From contig JACATO010000589.1 of the NCBI GenBank assembly GCA_018389105.1, forward strand, positions 980,001 through 1,044,000: 64,000 nucleotides of DNA, read 5' to 3'. Under the pieces are notes generated by a model that saw only the letters and a program-made list of their open reading frames with translations, was not told where the DNA came from and did not search any database. The stretch comes from Nautilus pompilius. Lineage: Eukaryota > Mollusca > Cephalopoda > Nautilida > Nautilidae. Each line of letters starts with the position of its first letter. Position 1 is the stretch's first letter. The position numbers and the translations under genes are program-made. Below, in pieces: positions 41,701 through 56,700 of the stretch.

Positions 41701-44700
41701 ACTAAATTTATGTCAAAAAATAATTTACTGATAGATGGTCACAAATGTGCACCATGGATTATTGTGGCTAGAGGTTGTAGCTGCTGATTAACTTTGCACA
41801 TTTAACATTTAGTGTGGCGAGAGCCATCAGTAACTACTGAACTAATGGGGTTTGCTGTATGTAGATAAGAACTTTGAAACTGGATTTCAGCCATAATCAT
41901 TCAAACAACAATCATTAGATGTACTAATAACTCTAGAATTTGTTGGTCAGATTGATGCTTGCCTACAGAAGACATTCCATCACATCTAATTATTTTAATT
42001 GTTATGCACAATGTTTAAAGTTTATTAAGAGCACAGTTCAGCTGTTCCTTTTGTCTGAAAAATTGAAGTTGAAGGCATTCAAAAATTCTAAAGGCAGATA
42101 ATGGGAAACTTCTTTTCCTATAAACCACTGCTTGGAAGAGATTTGATTATTTACCTCTTCAACTTCCTACAATAGGTCTTTTGATTAGTTATCATACAAT
42201 ACTTGATAAGCCTGATAAGGTTAAATTCTTTAGACAAGGTACTAGGGATGTTAACGAAACTTGGCTGAAATAGCATTGCCATGATAGTATTAAAACAGGT
42301 TTTACTTGAATGTCTCTAGGTAGAATATGTATATGGTATCACCAAGGAAAGTTCTATTTTGGCAGTGAGGTAATGGTGTTCAGATGTGTCTGTACACTTA
42401 ACACTGGTTTTTCCAGAGTACCAGGATTTTTTGGTGGATGAGTGGAAGTGACCATTCCACTTCTCAGCACTGAATGTAGTGCAACAGTAGAGAAGATCAG
42501 GTTTTGTACATAATCCCATTTACAACTCTTTTGACATACACTTGCCATGATATCAGTTTTGAGAACTGTGTTGTGGTTTCCTGAACAGATCTACTCTTGC
42601 AAGCTAGTCCTCAAATTGGTATAAATACTAAACAGTGACATCAAAAGGTAATTGCTGAATGAAAATCATTAAGAAGGTAGTTTTATAAGCCTGTGTGGCA
42701 TTTTCCTGACTATTTGGATGATAGCCAGTCATACTCTTAAGAAAACTGATATAGTTCAATTTTGTACAAAGAAGGAAGGTAAATCTTGTCATATTTGCAT
42801 TTTATACCAGTTTTCTTTATTGTTTCTTTAAATATTTTGTTTGTGTGTGTGTGTTTTTTCATTATGTACAGAAAAATACAACTACTGAAATTGTTGATAT
42901 ATGAGTATAGTGTATTAGCATAATGATTAAATATTGATAAAAAAAATGAGCTTTCTTTGCAAATGAAATATAACATATGGTCTTTAAATATCAAGAATTG
43001 TTTCATATTTGATCACTATTGAATACAACACTTATTTAAACATTATAGATTTTTATGTTTTTGGAAATTAGAATCATAGAAACAATTAAAGAGCTCATGC
43101 TTGCTGTTGTAGTTCATTCAGTGTATACAGGCTGTTTGCAAAATATTTAAATCTTGTTTTTCAGATGATCACCAGAGAGTTGTTTTGGATGTAACAGACT
43201 CTTTCACTTCTGATTACATCAATGCTTCCTACATTGATGTAAGTAAAATTTTTTTGTTCAGCATATATTTTCTGCATTTTTATTTTATACCAAGTAGATC
43301 TCATATTACTGATAAAAATATGTGTTATTTTAAAATGCGAGCAATATTGCATTTTAATAGTTTTTTGTTTATATTATTTGGATGTAAGATAAAACAGAAA
43401 AAATATAAACAAGATGATATAAAATGTTTAAACAGAATACATCAAACTTTTCATAATCTTGTTATATTTAAATTGATTACAGTAGACAAAATATCTGTTT
43501 ACTAATATTTTGGTTTTCTCCTCACTTTTTTCTTTCTATTAATATAGTCAAGGTGTACTAAAGCATTACATCTGTACCACCTAAATTATAAGTTTATTAA
43601 ATTCTCTGTTGTTGTTTTTTTTAGATGCGTATGAGACTTTGTCATAAGGATGCTTTATGAAACGTCTGATTAATGCTGGCATTGCCAGTACAATTTAATC
43701 TTATTCAAGACACTTGTTAAATGGCATATATGAACTTAAACTTTGTTGATTTACTTTAGGAAGTTTAAAAATAAAACAATATTACAATTTAGTTGTTTTA
43801 GGTAAAATGTTGTTTCAAATATTAGAAGTTTATTTTAACAAAATTGAAATCTTACATTTGAACAGATTCATTCCCATATCCATTTTTATTTATAAACCTA
43901 AACTTTCATGATTTCTGTTATAAATTGTTATACATGCATATGATATGCTAGTTTTATATATGGTATTAAATTGAATAATCAGCCACTTCAAATAGTAGTT
44001 AATCTCTCTCAATTTCTAATCAAGATAGGTCTAAGGTGAATATGTGATTGCAGAAAAAGAACTACACCAATCATCATTCTCTGAACTGATTGATAAAACT
44101 AACAAGAAACTCTGCTAGAGTTCAGCAAACTTTACTACAGGAATATGTAGTTTCATTACATGCTTTCTTGCTATTTGTAAACAGTTTTTACATTTCTTCT
44201 AAATCATCACTGTGCCAACCTCCCAAAATGCAAAAATGGGGCAAATAATTTTGACAAAGAGAAAGAGAACATTGAGACAAGCATCTTTTCCATATCATGA
44301 CTAGTAATTGTTTTTACTATCAGTTTGAGAAAGAAAGAAAGGATTTCAGCAACAAACATTTTTAGTACATGAATTTGTTGTAAACTGCATAATGATTCTT
44401 TGAGAGTTTCCAATATTACTCATTGTCAGCTTAGCATGACATCATGAATCCCCTTATGAATGCCTGCACATTTTTTTTGTTGTGATATTGAATTCTGATG
44501 TCTACTAGGGTCAGTGTGAGTATCTAAGTAACAAAACAGAGGGCATGTCTTTGGACAAATTTAATATCAAACCACAGTTACAAGGGTTTAAAACTGCATA
44601 AATGCTGCTACTTATTTTCTGTTTAATTGCTTGTACACTAATGAAATCTAAACTGCACAAAGATTTGCTATCATTACCAAAACCTCTACTTAAAGAAGAA

Positions 44701-47700
44701 ATTATTTTTGAAGATAAGGGGGTCTAACAGCTGTATAATGTTTGAATGATTGATGCTTGAAGTGTTAGAGGAATTATATTAGTGTTTTGGCAAGTAATGT
44801 ATATTTTACCAAAATATTAAATATTAAATATTTTTGGGCTAATAATAAAATTGTTCACTGTAAGTCATTACATCCATATTGAAGGTGTTCTTTGTCAAAA
44901 CTGGCATATGCAGATGTTTTTTTTATTATTATAAATGCCAAACACCACCAGCAAAAGTTACAAAAATATTTTCCTTTATTTAGTGTTTAATAATACTATT
45001 AACAAAAAATAAATATTGAATCAAATTAAAATAAATGCATTAAACAGTCTGATCAAGTCTGTTGTCAGTTATCATTTTAGTATATCTATATTTGTGTGTC
45101 TATGGGCATGTTTCTAAAACTACTGCCATCAGATTTCTTGTTTGCATTTTTAATCATTGAATATAGCCTAAACAAAGCTGATAATGTTCTTTGGGTCTCT
45201 GTAGATTGAATGAATATACACAAAGCATTAATCAGGATAAAGTATCCAAGCACTTGGATATATGGCAGTTACACATATGTACATGAAATAACAATGCCAC
45301 ATATGCAAAATGCATGGAGATTTAAAAAAAACAAAACAAGAAAAATATGTTTGTATTTTAATGCTTTTAGATTTACACATTTTTAGTTGAAAATCTATAG
45401 TACATATGTGAAATTTTTGAGTAGTACAGAAGTAAAACAGCTCTCAAGATTTCTCAAATAGTGGCTGACCATCTGTTAATTTTTCTTGTTGTGAATTATC
45501 TCTCTTGCAATTCAAATAGATTTGGTTTATATTATAAATGTGGAAAAACAAGCAAAAAAACAGAAGTATTAAACAAATTTTAAATGAAATGTTATTAATA
45601 TTTTTTCATTTATACTTCAGGGATATAATAAACAGAATAGATATATTGCAACACAAGGTATGTTAAATAGCATTTATTATTTATATTGCTAAAATTTATT
45701 TAATTTAATTTAACTAAACATGCTGACAATTTTTAAATGGTGCATACCGGCTTTTTAATTCCCACCTGTCTTCTGATGCATGATATGGTACATTTTCAAA
45801 ACTTTACCCTAAATTCTTGTTTCTAAAGTTTGGTTGTTGATAATGAATGACTATTATAAGGAAAGTTTAAGAAATATAGACTTTCTTTTTACAGAAAATC
45901 TTATTAATTTATTACTGTTGTTATTTTTTTTCAGGACCCAGCCCTGACACCATAGTTGATTTCTGGAGAATGGTTTGGCAGACCCATGCTGAGAAAATAG
46001 TGGTGCTCGTGAACTTGCAGGAAATTAAGTCTGTGAGCTGCTGCTGCTTTTGTTGTTGTTTACACACGTGTGCACTGTGCCTATGTTCTGTCTGCCAGTA
46101 ATTTAGAAAAAAAGCTTTCACATTGCAACGCTGCAATATATACAAATAGAACCTGGTCATTGTAGTTTGCATCCAGATATTTAGCAGCTATGAAGCCAGC
46201 ATGGTAGGTGAGGTAAACCAGTAGCCCAGGTGTTTCATAATTTATCATCGCTTCTTTTTTATTTGTTGGTAAATGTAGAAAATTTTTCAGTCCTCACTCT
46301 TTTAAGCCACTTGACATGTTTCACTCGATTTTGGTGACCACAATTTTAAAAATTGTTCTGAATCTTTTAAATACTTTAATCTACAAAAATTGTAGAGAAA
46401 CAAAAGTAATTCTTAATTTTCAATATAATAATTAGGTAAGTAAGATCTATTTTAAAAAAATCTAAACTTTATTTTTTTATCATGAATGCTTTGTCTGCTT
46501 CCTTATAACCAAACTCCTGAGTTTTAGGAATTTGGCTGTGTTTTACAGTCTGTGACTACACTGAATGCAGAAAAGCTGCTGATGACATTAATGGATGCAA
46601 CTCTTATGTGTATTTGTATGGAAGCATTTCACAAGCAAGTGACCATTAGATTGCTAATTTATAAGCAAGAAAAGTGCAGAAAAATCTATATTTGGAATTG
46701 ATAAATTAAAAAAAAATTTATATGAAGTCTGCTAAAATTTAAATCATTTGACTTTTTAATATTTTTTTGTGATGCAAGAAATAATATATACTATTTGTTC
46801 ATTTTCTTTAGCATGGATGTGCAAAGTATTGGCCAGAAATTGGAAAAAAACTGATCTATGGTTCTATAGAGGTGTCCACTGTGGCAACAGTGATGTATGC
46901 TGACTTCCTTATCAGAAAGATCAAAATATCAATGGTAAAACTCAGCTAGCAGATTTTTTTATGTAGAATTTTACAGTATCAATGGTAAATACATGCAAAA
47001 ACTGGTGATCATAATTGTGGATTCACTAATTAAATCTTTAAGTATAAAGAAGGTTATTTTAATTTTGATAAAATTTTCGTATGTTTATAAAAACTAACTA
47101 CACTAATAATTCAATGTTTGTATGAAATATACAATATCTTGTTGGTGAAACCATAGTTATTTTTGTTTTTGTTATTATTATATTACAGGCTGAAACTTCA
47201 AGATTCATTCATCAGTATCATTTTAAAAAATGGCAAGATCATGGTGTTCCTTATTACAGTACAGACCTTGTCAAGTTTAGAAACAAGATCTGCAGTACAT
47301 CTTCTGAAAATAATAGCCCAATAATAGTACACTGCAGGTGAGCATCTTGCACAACTTGATAATATAAGTTATTCTTATCAAAATAGTTTTGTAAATTCTA
47401 ATTAAACAGGAAGGACCATTACATTGTATTTGAATGAATTTTTAATATTTAAATTTTTCTGTCAGTAACCCATATCTTTATTTTATGATAATGCTTGTTT
47501 TATTGTTCATTGTTATATTAAAGTCAATAGATTGGGAAAGTCACTCATATTGTTATTTATCATTTTAGTTTTTTACTGGATGTCATTTTTATATCATGTT
47601 AGATTTCAGATCTGGTGTGAATATTTTCAACAAATTAAGGAAAATTTGTTGTTTTTTTTTGTATGTGTATTAGAAGTTTGTTTCTCCTGAATTGCTTTTA

Positions 47701-50700
47701 TATGTTGATAATAGATGCTGTTTTGTTATATTCTTTGTTTTGCTAGGAAACATTTTTGTTTACTTCCATGTTTTTTTTGTTGATTTGTTCCAAATGTGAA
47801 TTGACATTCTGCTTCCAAGTTTGCTTTTGAAAACATTCTGACATTTACAGAGCTGGTATTGGTCGAACTGGAACATTTATTGCACTGGATATTTTAGTGG
47901 ATGAAGGACTGCAGCAAGGACATGTGGACATACTACAGTGTGTACAAAAACTGAGACAACAAAGAGTGAGCATGGTTCAGAATGAGGTTTGTTTACTATA
48001 TTCAGGTTTCTAAACTGCTTGTATGTCATAGTTTGTAGTAATGTTGTAAGCAACATTTGTGCTTTTGTGTTTGTTGTAAGCGACATGCACGATCTGATGA
48101 TTATTTATCATGGCAGTCACTATTACTTGTATGCTTCAATTTATATCTGAATAAACCCTCTAATTTGAGTAATACAGCCTGTGTTTTATAGTAGAACTAC
48201 TACAATTTATTCAGACATAATTTTAATTCTATACTAGAATTATGGAACGTCTATTGCGACCAGAGTGTCTAGACACAGACCCAAGTTCGAGTACGGCTGC
48301 CAAAGAATGAAGTCACTGGTTGAAGACATTCAAAAATTTCATTGCAGTCCTTCCGCAAGAAGAATTAGATACACTGAGCGTGCTGACAAATTTTGTGACT
48401 CCGAAGTTATATGAACCTCTATCTGAATGCTCCAGTTATGAAGACGCAATCTCTACATTAGCATCAATATTTGTGAAACCCACTAACAAAGTATTTACTC
48501 GTCATTCCCTTGCTACCTGTCGACAGCAGCGAGGTGAGTCCCTTGATGAATATTTTCAAGCCCTACACTCACTTGCTAAGGACTGTAACTTTAAATCTGT
48601 GACTGCTCAACAGCATCAAGATGAAGCTATATGGGATGCCTTTATCACTGGCCTATGCTCACCTGTAATTCGGCAGCGTTTGTTGGAAAACAAGATACTT
48701 GATATTAGTAACGTGTTTGATCATGCCAGAGCCCTAGATGCTGCTCAGAGAAGTTGTGAATCATATTCAGTCTCTCTTGAGTCAATTCCCAGTGTGTCGG
48801 TAGTACCTGAAATTAAGCAAACTGAAAATACAGGAACTTTACTGGATTCGCAGTTGTCGGTTGCTGTTGGTCAATGTTTCTTTTGTGGATTAAATAGGCA
48901 TCACCGGTCTCGTTGCCTAGCACGAGAAGCAATTTTCCACAAATGTAAGAAAGTGGGGCATTATGCTGGTGTATGTAACGAATGTCGAAATTCAACTACA
49001 GGTACTAGTCAGTCAACCCCCAGTGCTGCAATTCAACTAGCAATTACTTGCATAACTTCGGCTACTACACCTACTGGATTGTCACCTGCTGTCAATTCCA
49101 TCTACATTATTGGCTTCATGTGCAAAGGACTGTTTGATAGTGGTAGCACTGATAGTTTTATACACCCAGATGTTGTGAAGGAACACTCATTTCAAGTATT
49201 TAATTCTCAAAAACAGTATCTATGGCTACATCCTCCCTTGCCTCTAAAACAGATGGATACTGCAAAGTGCAAATTGAGATACAGGGTGTAGCATATAAAG
49301 ACATTGAGCTATCAGTATTGCCTGGCCTGTGTTCTGATGTGATTTTAGGTCAAGATTTTCAAAGGCAACATGAAAGTGTGACCGTGAATTATGGTGGAAA
49401 ATCCCCCCTCTTGTCATATGTGGATTAACTGCTTTAAATGTGGAACCTCCCAGCTTATTTGCTAATCTCACAGCTGACTGTCACCCCATAGCTGCCAAAT
49501 TACGTCGATACAGTTCTGATGACCGTAAGTTCATAGATTGTGAGATTAAACATCTACTGCAGGAAGGTATAATTGAACTTAGTAATTCTCCGTGGAGGGC
49601 ACAGGTTGTTGTTACTAAATCAGAAAACCACAGGAAACGCCTTGCAATTGATTATTCAGAAACTATAAACAAATTTACACTCTTAGATGGTTGTCCACTC
49701 CAACGTATTGATGAAACCATACACAAGATTGCTCAACATAAAGTCTTCAGCACAATTGACCTGAGGAGTGCATACCATCAAGTGACTATTTGTGCTGAAG
49801 ACAAACCCTATACTGCTTTCGAGGCTAGTGGAGCATTTTACCAGTTTACTCGAATTCTATTTGGGGTTACTAATGGTGTAGCATGTTTCCAACGCATCGT
49901 GGATACCTTCATTAAAGACAATAATCTTGATGGAACATATGCTCACTTATTACAATATAACGATTTGTGGGGTGTTGCAAAAGGAGCATGATTTTAATCT
50001 GAACAGATTTTGAGTGGCTGCAGAGAAAGTAAATATCACTTTCAATGAAGACAAAAGCATATTTTCAACAAAAAAACTCTATTTTTGGGTATGTGATTGA
50101 GAATGGTGAATTACAACCTGATCCTGAATGTCTGAGACCTCTTAAAGAATTGCCGATACCCAGTGATATGAAAATGCTTCGTTGTTGTCTTGGACTTTTT
50201 GCATACTACTCAAACTGGATCTATAACTATTTAGAGAAAGTCCGCCCGCTTATTACTACCACAACCTTTTCAATGTCAGATGAAGCACATGGGGCATTTA
50301 TACTAATCAAAGATGATGATATACAATCAGTAGTACAGGCTATTGATGAAGATTTAGCATTTGAGGTCGAGACAGACGCATCAGACAATGCCATAACAGC
50401 TATGTTAAACCAAGCTGGACGTCCCGTGGCATTCTTCTCTTGTACTCTCCAAGGATTGGAACGACACCATGCTGCTGTTGAAAAGGAAGCCCAAGCTATT
50501 ATAGAGTCAGTTCGACATTGGCGGCATTACTTAACTGGAAGGCATTTTACCATGAAGACTGATCAGCGCTCTGTGAGCTACATGTTTGACAAGACCAGAA
50601 GAAAGAAGATTAAGAACGATAAGATCATGCGTTGGAGGGCAGAACTTTCCTGTTTTGACTTTGACATTGTTTATCGTCCTGGCAAGGATAATGTCTCAGC

Positions 50701-53700
50701 TGATATCCTTTCAAGGTCATTTTGTGCTTCCCTTATTTATAGTGAAGGTCACTTGCAAAGTATTCATGAGTCATTATGTCACCCTGTAGTAACACGCATG
50801 TACATTTTGTTAGGTCCCAGAATCTTCCTTATTCTTTGGAAGAGGTAAGAAGGGTCACAAGAGTATGTAAAATCTGTGCAGAGTACAAACCAAGGTTTCA
50901 CAAGTCGGATCAAGCCCATCTTATTAAAGCTACCCAACCTTTTGAACGTTTAAACATAGATTTTAAAGGTCCCCTTCCTACTAATAGTAAGAACAGATTT
51001 TTACTTTGCATAGTAGATGAGTATTCACGTTTCTCCTTTGCATTTCCTTGCCATGACATATCTGCATCAACAGTTATTGCATGTCTTAATCAACTGTTTT
51101 CACTTTTTGGCATGCCAGCTTATGTTCACTCTGATTGTGGATCTGCATTTGTTAGTAGAGAGCTAAGGAAATTTTTGACCTCTAAAGGTATTGCATGTAG
51201 CCATACAAATGCATATAACCCTGAAGGAAATGGGCAAATTGAACGCTATAATGGCATTATTTGGAAATCCATTTCAATGACTCTTCAATCTCGAGGCTTA
51301 AATGTTAAAAATTGGGAAATGGTTTTGCCTGATGTATTACACTCCATTCTCTCTTTACTTTGTACGGCCACAAATACCACTCCTCATGAGCGTATGTTTA
51401 ACTATTCCAGGCGATCCACAACTGGGGCTTCTATTCCATCATGGTTATGCGTCCCTGATCCTGTATTGCTAAAGAGGCATGTCCAATACAATAAGACTGA
51501 CCCACTTGTTGATGAGATTCAACTATTAGATGCTAATCCTCAATATACACACACGTCATACAGACGGTTGTGAAAAAATTTTATCAGTCAAACACCTGGC
51601 CCCAGCTGGTAGTGTACCAGCCCCCACACCTGTTGAGAATGTCCCTACCAACAACTCTGGGCATCCTTCTTTCGTGCCTACTCTGGAAAACTCTTTGTCA
51701 TCCAATGTCCCTTCTAATGACCAAATAGATTCTGTATCTATTAAAAGGATTGTACTTGAGCCACAAAAAGTAACTTTAGAACCTCCAGATGTGGATACCT
51801 CGTCAAGTATACCTACAGTTTGCATATCTGGGCATACTCGCCGTGCCCCAGACTGTTTAGATCTTTAAGTTTAATTTTACTCTTCAATGGTTGTTCATTT
51901 TTGAAGATAGGGGTGAATGTCATAGTTTGTAGTAATGTTGTAAGTGACATGCACGATCTGATGATTATTCATCATGGCAGTCACTTTTACTTGTATGCTT
52001 TGATTTATGTCTGAATAAACCCTCTTATTTGGGTAATACAGCCTGTGTTTTATAGTAGAACTACAACATCGTGTTAATTGATAGCACACAGTGAGATGTG
52101 CACACCTTGTGTTCTGATTCTGGTGAAACTTTCCTTTGAATCTGATTAGACTGAAAGCTTATTAAGGCCATCCATCAATCTTGAAAAATACTACTCCCAA
52201 GTCTCTCTGAAATGGTACATTTTACATTTTTCAGCATTTTGAAAAAAAAAAATTTCAAAAGTTATTTAAGTATCTTGAGGTCTTTTTAATTTTAAAAAGT
52301 TTGGACATTTTTCAGTTATACTAGAATATATTATATATGAGAAAGGAATCAACCAACTAAATCCATGATTACAGAAAATATGTTATTTTGTAAATTTTTA
52401 ACTTGCATCCAAAAATCTCCAGAAATCCAGTTTGGAAATTACAGTATACTATTTTGGTCATAAATTTCTGGTCTACAACATATCATCATGAATATGACAT
52501 GTACTTAGTTTTGAAAACCACGCTGTTAACTTTTGTTAGTGGTTGTACAAATAATTTTCTCTAGAAAAGGTTCTTATAGTTTGTAACTGTTGAAGTCCTA
52601 GTTGAAAAGTACATCTTTATTTCATGTAAGTACAGTTTACACTGGTGAATTAAATAATAAATCTAATGTGTCTATCATAGACTTGCTACAACTAAAGCTT
52701 TTGTTTGTTTATTGCTTTTTGTTGTTTTATTCCTTGTAGATGCAGTACAAATTCTTACACGCAGCACTTTTGGAGTCTTTACTCTTCTGTGGAACTGAGA
52801 TTTCTGTTTGTGATTTTATCAATGTTCTGCCTCAAATACAAAATACCAGTATTTCAGGAAATTTTCATAAGAGAATGGTAGAAGAATATTGGGTATGTCC
52901 TCATGAGATACATTATCTGCTTCTTCTTGCTTTTTTCAAATGAGAATACAAATTCAAATCTGTGATAGTATCAGACTAATCCTATTCAGATTATGTTGTT
53001 TTGTATATCCATTTTAGTTGCTCATGTTTTAAATAAAATATTTTTGCTATTAATAAGATTAATCAGTCTTCAGCAAATGACTAGCTAAATGTTTAATTTT
53101 CTTTTTCGTGAGCATTGCTAATAAAGTCAGCCTTGCCCAATAATTCATATTCAGATTTTTGCTGTCATTTTATTGTAAATGATCAGAATGTGAAATGCTT
53201 TACTAGTTTGAGACAATTTTATCCTGTCTCCATGCAGAAACGTTGTATGATATCCACTTTAAAATTAAAGCAGCAAGTACAGTGATTAGAAAAGACATAA
53301 GGATGGGCTGTAACTGATCATAAGTTGTTACTAAAAGTTAAGCTCTTGAATGCTGGAGACAAAAAATAATACACTGATTTAAAAAAATAATTCACAAGGT
53401 TGATTGGCTGATAAATCCTCCATCTTGAAGGTGGTGGCTAATGAAGAGGATCATGACTGGAAAAAGTAGAACCTGGAAAGCAGGCATTAACCCTCTGTGT
53501 ATTACTTGAAGTGCATTTTCTCCCAACATTGTTCAAAGTATATCAATTAGCACAGGTTGAGCCAAAGGAGCTATGTATGATTCACTGTTTTCTTCAGTAA
53601 TATATAATTTGCAGTACAAGTACTAAATATGCAGCAAATTTAACACACATACTAAATAGTGCTTGGCTGGTATGGTATTGTATAAGTAATATACAGAGAG

Positions 53701-56700
53701 TTAAAAAAATTTGTTCAAAGTTGATGATCACTTTATTGGCATATCCAGTGATGATAATATCTTTTGTTCCAGAAACTAAAACGATATCGGGTTCACAAAG
53801 AAAGACAGCAATCTAATTTTGATGTTGTGGATGAGAAAATTTATGAAATCAGTAAGTTGGCTGATTTTCACTACCTGGAGAGAATAAATGCTGTAAACTT
53901 CCTTGTTCTTGGTTACATTATATGCTAAAATCATTTGCTACCAATAACCTTTGGCGCAATAATAGTAGTAATTTCTGTCATTAAAGTCTATTAAAATATT
54001 TTCACATCATCAAATAGCTGAGTAGTAAGGTAATTATTTGGTAATTTATGTCATCATTTATTGGTATACCATGAATACTTGGGTGTGGTATACAAACTGG
54101 AGCTTCAAGGAAAATAACCAACAAACAAAGCATTGCAAAGCCACAATTATTATATCTCATTTAAATGGGAGTTCATGCAAAAAGAAAGAAAACAAATGAC
54201 ATTTATACCATCATAAATAAAGAGGTAGGCAATCATTAAAATTTGTTTTTATTTTATAAAAGATTAAGATTTGTGAATTATAAGTTTGAAATCTGAACAG
54301 GATGTGGCCAGTGTCTACATCCTTCAACACTAATTTATCATTAGAATTAAAAACCATCTGACTGAATAGGATTAAATGTCTGCTAGACACATATGGTGTG
54401 AAACACATGGACTTTCCAGGTGGCCTACACAACCAACATTTATTTATTTGCTGGAAGAATATTTAGAAGTCCTGGTTCAAATTGATTGCATCACATAAAA
54501 CCATATTAGTTGCAGTTCTTAGATTTTGAAGGTTTTTAAAGCCTTAAACCAGACAATAAAATGATATACAAATAAACAGAAAATAAAATAAACTTTAAGA
54601 ACAGATTATGTACTCTTTTGATATCTTGTTTAGTTTAATAATACCATTATTTACTTTATTGACATTGTCTTTGTTGTTTTTTATAGTTGATGAGAAAACA
54701 CCTTCACAAATGAAACATTTAGACAATCATAAGCTTGCTGTTAACTTGTCTGTAAGTATTCTTTAAAGCATTAATTGTCAGCTAAAGTTTTTAAAAGATA
54801 AATAAGTATGGTAATTAAAAAGTGTATATTTTGTGAGAACGAGCACTAATCTAAAATTTTTTAAAATATATCCTCCTGTTAATCCTTGTTTGAATCAAGA
54901 TGATTTCAACTGAGGCAACTGTCAAGTATTATTCTTTCTATCAAATACAGAACTTTGTTGAATCATAGTTACCTTGATTGATGCATCTTGATCTCTAGCC
55001 AAGAATAGGTAGTGCAACAAATTTGTAATAAATTTTATCTTGGGATGACAAGTTTTTTCATTTGCATATTGTCATTTTTGTAGGAGATCCAGATTATATA
55101 TATAAATGTATTTGTGATTATCATTTGCTTTTTATCTAAATGTCTGGAAACATTATATGTGGCATAATAGGGTTAACATATAAAAGCAGTGCAAACAATA
55201 GAAAGGAAACAATGGTCAAACTCCAGATGAGCATGTTCTATTTGATTTTCATGAATTCTCACCTAATCACTACATAATTTACTTTTGTGTATTCAGTTTA
55301 ATGTTTGTACAGGTAATATAAAATCAGTTTTATTGTTATCAGAATGCAGTTATGCAATCATCATGCCTTAGTAAAATGTTTGCTTCATTTCTTTTCTATG
55401 ATGGTGTAATTTTCATGTTGTAGGCAGTGGACATAGAACCAAATTTTTGTAAAGTATCAATAAACCATCATCAGCACATTTGACTCTTATAGAAGTGTGT
55501 GTGTGTGGTGTGTGTTGGGAGATAGTGAAACTTGACCTAATAACAGTTCTCAGAACCAGGAGAAGACACTTTATGAATTCCTGTTTACTCAGCCTGACTA
55601 GCATGATTAGAGTGAAGTGTGTTATTTTAAGTTAGAACCTTTCATTATTAATGTTTGTTTGTAAGTAGAAATTACTTTAGATTTTGACTCTGTGGAATAC
55701 AATATGGAGAACTTTTTGATTCATTATTTAGCGGTAGAGTTCCAATGTGAGTGGGGAAACCAGTTTTTTCAGTATGCGGAAAGATTGGGTTTTCCAAGCC
55801 CACAAGTAAAAACAAATAAAAAAATAATGATTCTTTTCTTTTTTTGCCAGTAAGTTTACATTAAATGATTTTGATCATTCTCTCAGTTGAGTAGACAATA
55901 TATCTTAGTATATATTTTGGACTTTTATTTTATTTCCTGGAAAATGTTTGTCTGTAAAGTAATGGATACAGGTATTTAAAAAAATAACCAACTAAATTGT
56001 TATATACTAGCACTGGTAAATTAGGGAGAAAAGAGAAAAAGCCGGGTAATAAGTACAGTATAAACAAAAAGATTATTCTCCATTACATGTAAGCAAGTGT
56101 CTTGCACTAGTTATGTCATTTTCCTTCATACCACAAGTTTTAACATTGGCTCATGGTGATGAAAACTTTGAACTGGTTGGAAAATTAACAAACTTTCTTT
56201 TGTTTTAACTACTACTGCTAACAGTTTTATCTACCATCCCCACATCTCTTTACTAGGAATCACAATTTGTTGTTTCTTCTTTAGAGTTACACACAAAACA
56301 ATCTGTTCATTGTCATCCAGACACCACCAGAAGAAATGGCAGCTAAGTTTTGGGAGAAGGTTTATAAAAGGAAATCACAAATTGTTGTTATGCTGGATGA
56401 CTGCAGGACGAAGGTAAAGTTTGAAGTAGCAAAGTACTCACTCCTTAGTTTCTCTTTCTGGTTATATGCTGCCAAGAAAGGGGAGAAACTTTTATACACT
56501 AGTATAGCAGTATTTATGGCACAAACACTATTTGCTTCTCTTAATGAAAAAGAAATTGGGGGAGAAAACATGTAAAATTCACCAAATGATTAGATGACCC
56601 ACTAACAATTTTCACTTATGTTCAGATTTAAAGGAAAATTGATTGTTGAAACTGAATTATATATTCTTAAGATTTTTAAAAATATATAAGTACACAAAAA

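Larger units (their letters stand above)
48024..52068 (+). mobile_element. Ty3/Gypsy LTR retrotransposon in the intron between exons 18 and 19
   Basis: Two direct repeats with TG...CA ends (48024-48204 and 51918-52068) bracket gag, protease, reverse transcriptase, RNase H and integrase in Ty3/Gypsy order on the plus strand, the same sense as the host gene. A purine-rich tract (gataggggtgaa) lies directly before the right LTR, as expected. Several frames are broken, so it is no longer autonomous. I see no matching 4-6 base target duplication outside the LTRs (ttgta left, tcgtg right). Confidence 0.92.
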
